DNA of 64,000 nucleotides from Oscarella lobularis (Eukaryota; Porifera; Homoscleromorpha; Homosclerophorida; Oscarellidae): assembly GCF_947507565.1 (NCBI RefSeq), contig NC_089186.1, forward strand, positions 1,736,001-1,800,000, given 5' to 3'. A program made the position numbers and the translations under genes. The notes beneath the pieces were generated by a model, which saw only the letters and a program-made list of their open reading frames with translations, ran no database searches and had not been told where the DNA came from. This document shows positions 1 through 16,735 of this stretch, one piece after another. The stretch's first letter is position 1, and every line of letters starts with the position of its first letter.

Positions 1-798
1 ATATTGCATTAGACGAAACAGTAGCGAAATTAATCGAATTAACGAGTGCTCGTGGGGAAAACGCTAGAACGCCTATCGTAAGCAGAAATATGAGCAAACT
101 GCGAGTATTATGATGATTTTTAGAAGGCATTCGAGTCATAAAAGCAAACAAGATGTTGCGAAAGAGAGCGAAAAGAGGCAAAGTAAGACGACGCATGCGC
201 AATCTAGAATGAGGTATACAAGCCCGGAGCTATTGCCATTATGCAGCATCTAATCCAATAAGCCTCCTTTGTTTCGACCATGTTTAGCCCCTTCAAGCTG
301 TCAATCACTGCCCCCGCCCCAGATACGAGGCAGCTTGCAGCACACCAACCAGAGCTCATTGTTGAGCGCTTGCCTGCTCCGTGGTCTCTGCATAGGCGCG
401 TGCACACCCTTTCTGCGGCTCCCAGGTGGCAGGATCGGCTTCGCACGGCTCCGAAACGTCCATTCGCTAGCACAATCCCGACTATTCAGGAAGTGAGGCG
501 AGCTCGTTTCAGGTAAGAGGTGCCACGACACGCACGCATTTCATCTAGAGGCGCCTTCTCGCCTCGCTATCCACACGCAATCGCGTGCTTTTCTACTGTA
601 TCGCGCTCACGCTGCAACGACGTGCACGCTAGAGGGTCTTCGTCTTTTTTTCCCCCCATTGTTTCGTATCGGACCTTTGTTTTCCCTACTGAGGCTTCGC
701 CGGGCGCAGCGCGCGCAGCTCTCGTCACCTCGTTTGCGCGCGACGCGCGCGTGAGTGCACAATGCAATTCCCCTTTTTTCTCCGTGCAGATTTCGAAG
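1..798. other. Upstream region of the collagen gene; no gene recognised
   Basis: No open reading frame here looks coding: the candidates on both strands overlap each other, have arginine- and serine-rich compositions, and match no family I know. The stretch just before the collagen start codon is pyrimidine-rich. It probably contains the collagen promoter and 5' untranslated sequence, but I see no TATA box I would defend. Confidence 0.4.
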
Positions 799-7568
<6,770 letters not shown>

Positions 7569-8433
7569 AATCGTGATCACGTGTGTTTTGAGCGAATGAC
7601 TGTACTTTTTTCAATAGTAAAACCTCTCAGGGCGCACTCGTTTTGCTATTACTTTAGATTTTTGTCTGTTCGTTCTTTTTTCCTCCTCTCATTTAAAAAT
7701 ACCGTGTTTTCGTGTGTTTGGTGACTTTTTTCGCAGAGTTTTTCGTGTTACTGTATTTTTACCTCGGGTCTTACATGTCTGTACGTCTTTATTTGGTGAC
7801 AGTAACTGTGCGTCGTTGTGTTTCAGTAGAATTTATTTATGCACCTTGGGTAGAGTCAATACTATGCGCGATGCGTTCGAAAGAGCCTTCAATACGCTTA
7901 GGCAATGTACTCCGCCGAGAAACGATGACTTGAGCTTCCCTTTCAGTGACTGAATGCCGCTAGATTAGGCCTACAACGTACTAAGAAGTTCGCAAGTGAC
8001 GCACGCGCGGCACATGACCATTTTTGTTGTTTCAAATTTTAAAACCAAATTGCTATACAATATTGCTTAAAACGTTGTCAGAATTTCATTTTCAGTCGAT
8101 TTGTATTGTTCTCGATTCGAAATGGCGCACTTACGGTGGCGAAAAGCCGCAGCCAAAGTACCTTCTCGAGCGATGACGTAAATAAATGCCTCCACTTAAT
8201 ATCCACCATCAGAGAAATTCCTCGTGGCACGAATAGAAGAAAGCTGGTCAAGCTCTCCCCGACAAAGAAGCCCTCAGTAGATTGTGATCAATGGTTATCC
8301 CCAGTCAATTCAAATTCAGTCAGTGATCTTTAGGTACTAATGGTGAAATGGAATAACGAATGCATTGGAGCCTAAAAACCTATTGCATGCCTTTCTGTAC
8401 ATCTCCCATGCGTTGAGAACGTGCGCTACCATC
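7569..8433. other. Intergenic: collagen 3' end and JmjC gene 5' region
   Basis: Contains the collagen 3' untranslated sequence, T-rich and without an obvious AATAAA close to the stop, and then the 5' flank of the JmjC gene. A 19-codon ATG-initiated reading frame lies at 8122-8181 and would be an upstream ORF if transcription starts before it. No other gene is visible. Confidence 0.5.
8122..8181 (+). CDS. Possible 19-codon upstream ORF
   Basis: An ATG at 8122 opens a short frame beginning MAHLRWRKAAAK and stopping at TAA 8179-8181, about 250 bp before the main start of the JmjC gene. If the transcript includes it, it could dampen translation of that gene. There is no evidence that the peptide itself matters. 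Confidence 0.2.
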   Translation: MAHLRWRKAAAKVPSRAMT

Positions 8434-10638
8434 ATGAGCACAAGAACGAAATCGGGTCGTGGAGGAAAAGACAGGACTCTCAACGCTTCCCCATCGACTT
8501 CTTCCAACACTAACGTCAGACTCATTGCTCTAACTATCCTTCTAATTGCAATTGCGACGGCCTTTCTATGGCCTGGTCTCAAAACGAGACCAAGCGGTTC
8601 CCCGGACGCGAATTGCGACTCTCTTCTACGTCAAGCCGGCGAATTGACTCAACACGGCTCGTCCGGATACGAGCCGGCCCTGCGCCTACTCGCCAAGTGC
8701 CTGGCGTCGAACGCGAGTCACGTGGCGGCTCGTTGGAACGTAGGCGTGGTTCTCCTCAAGCTCGGTCGCCAAACGGAAGCACTCGAACATCTCCGTCGCG
8801 TTGCCATGGAAACTCCACTCAACGCCGAATATCAACACGGTGCCGGCACGCTCATGACGAATCTCGGTCACTATAGCGACGCGGTGACGCACTTGGAACG
8901 CTACGTCGAATTAATTCTCGGAATTGACGATTTTTCGGACACGATAGCGCGCGCGTCCGACTCGAATCCGGAAGATTTAGATTTCATCGTCGCCGAAGGC
9001 GATTCCATGACGAGCGCCCTGGAGAAACTACTCAAGGCGTATCTGCGAGTGAATTCACTCAGAAAAGCCGGTCATCTATATCGCATTCTTCTCGGTCTCG
9101 ACGAAGCGTCTATCGATCTCCACGCGAGCTATCAGGCGTTCGCTTTCGGCTTGGGCGCCGTCGGGCGCGGTTTCGAGTACGTGAAACGCGAGATGAGACT
9201 GCGCTTCGTTGCGGGCGGGGCCGGAAGCGTAGAGGATGCGTATGATGTCATCGACGTGCACGCCGCGCGTTTGCTCGCCGCGGGTTTCGACGCGAACGTC
9301 GTCAACGTCGCGCGCAACGCGCTCATAGTGAATCGCGACGAAATGAAATCGTTGTTGATTGAAAACTGCGGCGGCGGCGGCGAAGGTGAGTTGTCGATTT
9401 TTGCGCGCGCGCACGAGGTAAAGCAGTCGGACGTACGGGCGTTGTTGGCGCGATGCGTGCGAAGTCAGCGCGTTCTCGACGTCGCGTTGAACGTCAAAGG
9501 GGCGCTCCATTCCGAAAATCAATTCGGATGGAACGCGTTTTTGAATGCCGTCGCCCTCGGCGACGTCGACATCGTCAAAACGTTTTTACACTACAAAGCC
9601 GACGTGCAGGGGCGTACATTCTACGGTATGACGTCACTGCACGTGGCCGCTTTACGCGGGCATTCGCATTTGGTTAGAACTCTGACGCAAGCCGGTCTTA
9701 GTCCGACCATCGAGGACTACTATAATCGTACCGCTTTGGATATCGCGTGCTTGCATCGCTGGTCGTTTGATAGTTTTGCTAAAGCGCTTGGCGCCTCGAC
9801 TGCATGCAGTAAGAGCGCGCTACCACGTGGCAAAACGAAGCGTGGCGCGCTTACAGGCGGCGGCTGGTTAGAAGACGATTTCGCACTTCCGTCGTCGTTG
9901 ATCGACGAGCGTTGCGATATTGACGTGACGACGAGCGATGACGTCACTGCGGACATTTTAATTCGCGATTATTTAACAGTACAACGTCCCGTTCTGATTC
10001 GAGGCGGCGTCGCAAGATGGCGTCATCTACGAACGGCATTGCAAAGGCGAAATCTCGAATCTACATACGGGAAGCTGCTTTTTAAAAAATCCGCTATTCC
10101 CTACGCCGAAGCGTTCGGTTTGCCGGCAAACGTGACGACTCTAAAAGAGTTTCTAGCCGATTTGTCGCAACTCCACGCAACCCGGAAATCGAGCGGAACT
10201 GACTCGGTGCCCGATCCAAACGTTTTCGCTCCGTACATATTCGAATCGCTTAGTAGCAATTCGCCGTTGATAGAACTGTTCGAACTTCCGAGCTCTTTCG
10301 ATCCGGAAGTGACGCACGTGACGACGAAAACGGTGCAATTCTACGTCGGTCCTTCCCTATCCGGCGCTCCGGTTCATTTTCACGGATCGGCGTGGAATTC
10401 GCTGATATACGGCAAAAAGCGCTGGTTCTTGTATCCGCCCCCGAGCGCCTTTTATTCGAAACGACCCGTATGGGAGTGGTATCGCACTGAATATCAGTCC
10501 GATGCGATGGAGTGCGTGCAGGAGGCGGGGGACGTTCTCTACGTGCCGGACATGTGGGGACACGGCGTGATTAACTTGCAGGAAAGCGTAGGATTTGCGT
10601 CCGAATTTATATACGGCGCTTCTGAATTTTCAATTTAA
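8434..10638 (+). CDS. Membrane-anchored TPR-ankyrin-JmjC protein, JMJD8-related
   Basis: An intronless frame of 734 residues from the ATG at 8434; no ATG lies upstream in frame. Order: short basic N-terminus, one hydrophobic segment (about 29-48) acting as a type II signal anchor, TPR-like helices (about 60-160), a long helical middle, ankyrin repeats (about 362-442), and a C-terminal JmjC cupin (about 505-732). The JmjC part resembles JMJD8, an ER-lumenal protein, in PVLIRGGVARW, YGKKRWFLYPP and GDVLYVPDMWGHGVINL. The metal site reads H648-F-H650 with a distal H710. The acidic residue of the usual HxD/E motif is replaced by His, as I recall for JMJD8 itself, so hydroxylase activity is doubtful. 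The anchor would place the domains in the ER/Golgi lumen. The domain fusion is the unusual point; whether the gene is a JMJD8 orthologue is inference. Confidence 0.85.
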   Translation: MSTRTKSGRGGKDRTLNASPSTSSNTNVRLIALTILLIAIATAFLWPGLKTRPSGSPDANCDSLLRQAGELTQHGSSGYEPALRLLAKCLASNASHVAARWNVGVVLLKLGRQTEALEHLRRVAMETPLNAEYQHGAGTLMTNLGHYSDAVTHLERYVELILGIDDFSDTIARASDSNPEDLDFIVAEGDSMTSALEKLLKAYLRVNSLRKAGHLYRILLGLDEASIDLHASYQAFAFGLGAVGRGFEYVKREMRLRFVAGGAGSVEDAYDVIDVHAARLLAAGFDANVVNVARNALIVNRDEMKSLLIENCGGGGEGELSIFARAHEVKQSDVRALLARCVRSQRVLDVALNVKGALHSENQFGWNAFLNAVALGDVDIVKTFLHYKADVQGRTFYGMTSLHVAALRGHSHLVRTLTQAGLSPTIEDYYNRTALDIACLHRWSFDSFAKALGASTACSKSALPRGKTKRGALTGGGWLEDDFALPSSLIDERCDIDVTTSDDVTADILIRDYLTVQRPVLIRGGVARWRHLRTALQRRNLESTYGKLLFKKSAIPYAEAFGLPANVTTLKEFLADLSQLHATRKSSGTDSVPDPNVFAPYIFESLSSNSPLIELFELPSSFDPEVTHVTTKTVQFYVGPSLSGAPVHFHGSAWNSLIYGKKRWFLYPPPSAFYSKRPVWEWYRTEYQSDAMECVQEAGDVLYVPDMWGHGVINLQESVGFASEFIYGASEFSI

Positions 10639-10788
10639 ACTATATAGCGACCGTGGCTTCAACGTGTTTCTTTGTAATGCACGTCATTTTTCTATAAGTA
10701 CCCTAGCTTTGTACTTGAAAATATCATCAATTTATTCGTGGAATCGAATAGAGACGTGTTCTTTACTTTAGCGCGCGCCTTTTAGACA

Positions 10789-13700
10789 ATGAAGCTATTT
10801 CTCGGTCGAAATTCGGCGTCTCTAAAGTGTCTTATCGTCGCAAAAGCGACCGAATCTTCTGTAGATGTGATCTTTTCGCGAAGTAACCCGCGCACGAGCA
10901 ACGAGGCCCTAATTCTAAGCGCAAACCTCTTCCAGACGCTCGTATCGCGATTCCTTTCCTAAACGACATCAAAGTAAGCTTCCACAGTACGCATTTACTC
11001 TCTAGAAAGCCGTTCTAGCTTCCCGTACTGGAAGAGAAGCCCGGTTCGTTCGTAATCGACGCGAATTCGGCGTGCGTCGCCCTGTGGTGCATTTCCGGCC
11101 GAAAAAAGGCGAAAGCAGACGAATTGTGGATACAAGCGACGGAGAAAATTCTAGCGGTAAGCAGAGAACTCGTTCGTTACGGCGTCAGAAACGAATTCGA
11201 GACTATTCAAAGAATGAAGACGCCTCGAAAAATTTCCTAAGCAATTTTAACGATAGTCTCAAAGATCGGAGTCAGGTGAGAGAGAGAGAGATCCGTCTTC
11301 TCGGTGTACGCACAAATTAAAAAATTATGACGTCACGTAGGAGGAGATTTTCTCGTTGGGCGATCTCATGGCTTTTGGATTAATTTACGATGTCTTCAGA
11401 AAAGAAACTGGTATATTCGAAATTTTCATAATTGTTTCAGTAATTAAAAAAAATGTTTTGATTTTTTAGAGGAGTTCTCCAAATTCGATCGTTTCGACGC
11501 GTGGTGGAAAAAGTTGACGGGAAATTATCAAATTCAAGCGGCCATAAGCCAATGGGAATCCACAACAGCTTCAGTACGTTTTTCATTATATCGAGACCCA
11601 AATATTATTATGTGTGCATAGTCTGATGATTCCGCGGCTGAACACTGGACCAAAGGCGCGTCGATTTTGCCAAAATTCGAAACAAGACACCATCCAATGT
11701 AAGAGAACGGGCGTATATCTTTATATCTTCTTCCTATAGATTATTCTTCCAGCTTGCCTTCAGCGGACAAGCGCAATATTCTTATAACAAGCGCTCTTCC
11801 CTACGTCAATAACATTCCCCATCTGGGCAATATCATCGGCTGCGTTCTGAGCGCCGACGTCTTTTCGCGCTACTCGCGTCTTCGTCGCTACAACGTCGTC
11901 TACGTGTGCGGAAGCGACGAATACGGAACGGCGACGGAGACCAAGGCAACGACTACGATTATTTATAATTTATATTTATAATAATAATTATTATTATTTA
12001 TAATTGTTTATACGATTATTTATATTTCTTGATCTCTTTTCCTTAGGCGTTGGAGGAGGGAATGACTCCGCGCGAGATCTGCGATAAATACAACGCCTTG
12101 CATAGCGAGATCTACGCGTGGTTCAATATCGATTTTGACATTTTTGGGCGCACGACGACGAGTCAGCAGACGGAGTAAGAAACTTTTTTTTTTGATGGGG
12201 CCCTGTGGATAATTGATTGGCTAACTTTCGTCTCTGTTAGAATAGCGCAGGACATCTTTTGGAAGTTGTATCGTCGCGGGTATTTGAGTAAGGACAAAGT
12301 CGAGCAATTGCACTGCGAGAAATGCGATCGGTTTATTGAATCTATCTGAAATTCGGTTATTATATTATTTGATTTTTTGTAGATTTTTGGCTGATCGTTT
12401 CGTCGAGGGAACGTGTCCTTTGTGCAATTATCAGGTTCCCAGAATTCGTAGTCTATATATAAGTAAATTAATTAAATTTTTTCGGAAGGATGCTCGCGGG
12501 GATCAGTGTGACAAATGTGGAAAATTGATCAATGCTGTAGAACTCAAAGTATCCACACGTCTCTCTTCCGTTCTTTGTATAGTTGAAGATTCTTTATTTT
12601 CTTTTAGGAGCCTCGGTGCAAAGTGTGTAGAAATCGTCCGGTCTCGAAAACGTCGGATCATCTGTTTCTAGATCTAGGAAAAGTATTGCGTTCTTATTGC
12701 GCAATATTCTCTTTTCGATTCGCCTACGTTTATTAATTAGCTTGATCCCGAATTGAGAGAATGGTCTCAGGCGTCCATGAGCAAAGGTCAGAAACAATAT
12801 AATACGAACCATGGACTCTAGTTAAATCTTATTTTTTTTTTCTTATAAAAAAAGGTCACTGGTCGTCCAGTGCCCAAGTGATCACGAACACGTGGATACG
12901 CGACGGCGTGAAATCGCGCTGCATAACGCGCGATCTCAAGTGGGGCACACCCGTTCCCCTTGATGGCTACACGGACAAAGTCTTTTACGTGTGGTTCGAC
13001 GCTCCCATCGGCTATCTGTCCATCACGGCCAATTACACACCCGAATGGGAGAAATGGTGGAAAAATCCTCAAGAAGTAAGTAACGTGGAATTTATTAATT
13101 CATTTATTAATCCATTAATTAATCCGTTTATTAATCCGTTGCCTTATAGGTCGAGTTGTTTCAGTTCATGGCCAAAGATAACGTTCCCTTTCACTCGGTC
13201 GTATTTCCGTGCTCTCTCCTCGGCACGGGCGACAATTACACGCTCGTCAATCATCTCAGCGCGACAGGTTAAATGGTCACGTGTTATTTTTTAATTTTTA
13301 CGAGGGGTTGTTCTTTTTCATATAGAATATCTCAATTACGAAGGTGGGAAATTTTCTAAGAGTCGCGGCGTCGGCGTGTTTGGTAACGATGCCATGGCAA
13401 CCGATATTCCCGCCGACGTGTGGCGATTCTATTTGCTCTACGTGCGACCTGAAAATCAAGTATAAATTATTATTATTATTATTATTATCGTGTGACGTTG
13501 AACGTAATAAAAAATTATCGTTTTTTCGTCTGTAGGATAGTCACTTCAGCTGGAATGATTTTGCACTAAAAAACAATACCGAACTTTTGAACAATTTGGG
13601 AAATTTTATTAACAGGTTTGAAAGGACGCGTCATTATTGAATCGTTTGCTATGTTCTTCTCTCCTAGGGCATTGTCCTTTGCTCAGAAATTTTTCGACGG

Positions 13701-14718
13701 CCACGTGCCTCCAATGAATTTGTTGGAATCTGATTATGAACTCGTCGGTCAAATCAACGAGGAAATAGATACGTACGTGAATCACTTAGAGCAGCTAAGG
13801 TGACACAAAAACGTGTACTGAGTGTATATGTATAAGATATTCCGTCTTAGAATTCGAGAAGGCCTTAAGAGCATCTTGGCGATTTCTCGACTAGGAAATG
13901 GCTTCATTCAAGCCACGAAACCTTGGGAACTAGTCAAGAAGTCTTCTAATGACAAGTGGCTAGAGAACGTACCAGGCAAATACGTATTGGTATTATTGGT
14001 CATTATAGATCTCGCGCTGGAACGGTTATTGGAGTGGCTGTGAACGTCACGTGGCTGCTAGCTGTCTTGCTGCATCCCTACATGCCAAAGATCAGTCAAA
14101 CTATAATGGAGCAGATTCAAGTAGACTATAGGTCGAATGCAATGCCGTGTAATGAATATTCTCGTTGCTTAGGCGCCAGAGCACTTACTGGTCATTCCCA
14201 CGCACCTGACAGAAGTACTACGACAGGGTCATAAACTAGGAGAGGTAGAAGAATTTATACATTTTTTAATTATACATATTATATATGCATATTGGTTACA
14301 TGTAGGTCTTTCCCTTGTTTCAAAAGATAGATGACGATAAGGTTGCCGCATTGAAAGGCAGATACGCCGGAAAGCAGCAAGTGACCGTACGTGCAATCCA
14401 CCGCGTGACCTAAATTAATTATACACTTCATTTTCTAGTCGACGTCAGTCGCCAGTGACGATCAAATAAAAGAGATGGAAGACGCTATAAAAGTTCAGGT
14501 GCGATAGAATTTCCAAATAGTCTTCCTTCCCGTATGAGCGAGCGCTCGATCGTCGCCAGGGAGACAAGGTCCGTCTTTTGAAGACGCAAAAGGCGGACAA
14601 GGGTCTCGTCGACGCCGAAGTGAAGACGCTTCTCGCCCTAAAGGAACGACTCGCCAAGGCAACGGGAAAAACGACGGCGACCGCCCAGTCGTCGAAAAAG
14701 AAAAAGCCCGGAAAGTAG
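10789..14718 (+). CDS. MARS1: Cytosolic methionyl-tRNA synthetase
   Basis: Class I aminoacyl-tRNA synthetase that charges tRNA-Met in the cytosol. Many short exons translate in the order of the animal protein. The GST-like N-terminal domain begins [20 protein letters not shown] at 10789 and includes [20 protein letters not shown]. The catalytic Rossmann fold follows with [20 protein letters not shown] (the HIGH-type signature, here HLGN) and [14 protein letters not shown]. Next come the zinc knuckles ([19 protein letters not shown]), [17 protein letters not shown], and the KMSKS equivalent [12 protein letters not shown]. The anticodon-binding helices precede a C-terminal WHEP domain ([18 protein letters not shown]) and a lysine-rich tail ending at TAG 14716. 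The GST and WHEP domains are typical of animal cytosolic MetRS rather than the mitochondrial enzyme. Only the boundaries of the first two or three exons are uncertain. Confidence 0.96.
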
Positions 14719-14768
14719 GAGCGATGTACTTTATTACGATATACGGCACATATATATGCACGAGGTCT

Positions 14769-15107
14769 CTATGCTGTGCTAAGTTGTTTTTTCTGTCTGA
14801 ATTGCGCCGTTTTTTTCGTGATCTTGCTGAAGCAGAATGGGCAGAGGACGTGCGTCAATTTCGGCATGGCGCGTTCGCACTTGCACGTTTCGATGTGAGA
14901 GATGTTTTGCGGGTATTTGTGCGCCTGACGCATGCGCTTGCGAGAGTGCGACGTGCGTTTTTTCGGGACGGCGAGGAGGAGGAACGGCGACGCGGGTGCG
15001 TTTGCACTTGGTTGAAGTGAAGGATATAGCAGCATCTCGATTCGAGCTCGAATTGCGACTGCGTCGTTGAGAAATTGCCGTCCTGCTCTCCAAAGTAAAG
15101 ACGCCAT
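14769..15107 (-). CDS. MRPL32: Mitochondrial ribosomal protein bL32m
   Basis: A single-exon frame of 112 residues. After a basic presequence-like N-terminus (MASLLWRAGRQFLNDAVAIR) come the bL32 signatures: AVPKKRTSHSRKRMRQAHK, then a Cys-containing segment with CKCERAMPKLTHVLCPFCF, matching the zinc-binding end of bL32m (the human protein has a similar HVLCAYC). The protein belongs to the large subunit of the mitochondrial ribosome. Its stop codon is about 50 bp from that of MARS1 on the other strand, and its start is about 280 bp from that of PHF14, so it is packed between two genes. It is shorter than the human precursor, mainly in the N-terminal leader. Confidence 0.88.
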   Translation of the reverse strand: MASLLWRAGRQFLNDAVAIRARIEMLLYPSLQPSANAPASPFLLLAVPKKRTSHSRKRMRQAHKYPQNISHIETCKCERAMPKLTHVLCPFCFSKITKKTAQFRQKKQLSTA

Positions 15108-15385
15108 GTTGTTTATAGGCCTAGCGCACGTTCGTTGGGAAATGACAATGAATCAATCAACGAATGGACAATGTGGCTTTGGTCACTATTTGCTTCCGCT
15201 TCCTGCTAGACGTCTCTCTCAAACGAAAGAAGAACTCAAGGCACGCAAAGAGTAGCTGATGCGAACTTGAGAAGGGCGCGCCATTTCACATCCGGAGCGA
15301 AACCACGTGCGTCGTCTTAGCGCACTTCCAATCCAAAAGGAAAACGAAAAAAAGCGAAGCGAGATAACACGTACGCGTCGAAATA
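15108..15385. promoter_or_regulatory. Putative bidirectional promoter, MRPL32 / PHF14
   Basis: About 280 bp separate the divergent start codons of MRPL32 (-) and PHF14 (+). The segment contains an ATTGGA/CCAAT-like pentamer, a CACGTG-containing stretch near 15304 and ETS-like TTCC motifs. No TATA box is seen. Promoter function is inferred only from the head-to-head arrangement. Confidence 0.45.
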
Positions 15386-16466
15386 ATGACAGACGATTTA
15401 AGCGAGTGCATCGCAAAAGCCCTCCCGACGATGAGTGAGCCAATAAAACAATAAAAAAACAAAGAAAAACTCGAATCTAGTGGCGAGACGTCCGGGAAAA
15501 CGGCAAGTGAAGCCGAACGCCTCAGCCGCCGCTCTCCTCCAACTCGCCTTCGGCGTGAGCGACGACGAGAACGACGAGGAGTACGAAATGTCGAACGATC
15601 GCGAGATGGAAGACGAAGTCGAAGAAGAAGACGAAAAGAAAACGTCGAGCGTCGAACGATCGACGGTCACCGTTCGACTGGGTCAAGTCGTCGAGCGCAA
15701 GGCGCCGTCGCAGCAGGCGGGAAAGCTCGATCGGATCATCGCGAAGTTGAAACGAAATCAGAACGCTTTCGCTTCGTCGTCGTCGTCGTCGATCGTGTCA
15801 CGTGACGGCGTCGGCGGACGAGCGGAAGCGACGACGACGACGGCGCGATCGAAGCGAAAGAAGGGCGGCGTCGTCGTCGACGACGTCGTCGAATCGGAGG
15901 GGTCCCTTTCGGAAACTGACGACGACGACGACGAGTCGGATTTTTCTTCGTCGTCGTCGGCGTCCGGGAACGTGCGTTCGCTGAAGGACGCGTGGGCGGA
16001 CGCGGTGAACGGGAGTTCGGACGAGAGTTCGGACGAAGATTTTCGACTTCCGCCGGACAAGGAAGACGCGGCGGGCGACGTCGGCGACGTTGCTAAGGAA
16101 CAGCGGGTTAGGAGAAGTGGACGCGGACGCGTGGGCGCGGTTGCCGTCGTAGAGAAGCCGACGAAAGAAGACGACGACGACGATGATGAGAGTTCGGATG
16201 AGAGCTTCGATCCTGACAGAGCGTCGACCGATAGAAACGAGAGTGTCGACATGAAAGAAAATGAAGAAGAGGGGGGAGGAGGAGGAGGAGGAGATGACTC
16301 AGATGAAGACGATGATGATAGTGATGATGATAGTGATGATGATGATGACGTCGACGACGATGATGATGGGCCCTCTGAGGGGATGACGCTAGGAGAACTT
16401 ATAGAGGCAATGAGATCTGAGGTTAGTTTTTTTTTATTCGGCTCTAAGAATCATCCAGGCTATATT

Positions 16467-16505
<39 letters not shown>

Positions 16506-16704
16506 CTGTGTAAAGAAACAGAAGAAAGGCGGCGGCGGAGGCGGCGGCGGCGGCGGCGGCGTCGATGACGGCAACAATGAGGCAAGAGAGAAAACGTTCA
16601 TGTGACCTATGATACATGACTGTTTTTTATTTACAGTTTTATTGCAGCGTGTGTCTATGTGACGACAGGTGGTATTTCGTTTTGCTTATATAATACGCGT
16701 TCAC

Positions 16705-16735
<31 letters not shown>

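Noticed and set aside
15758-16252. 164-residue minus-strand frame rich in Ser/Asp/Thr
   Set aside because: It is the antisense of the acidic GAC/GAT repeats of the PHF14 N-terminal region.
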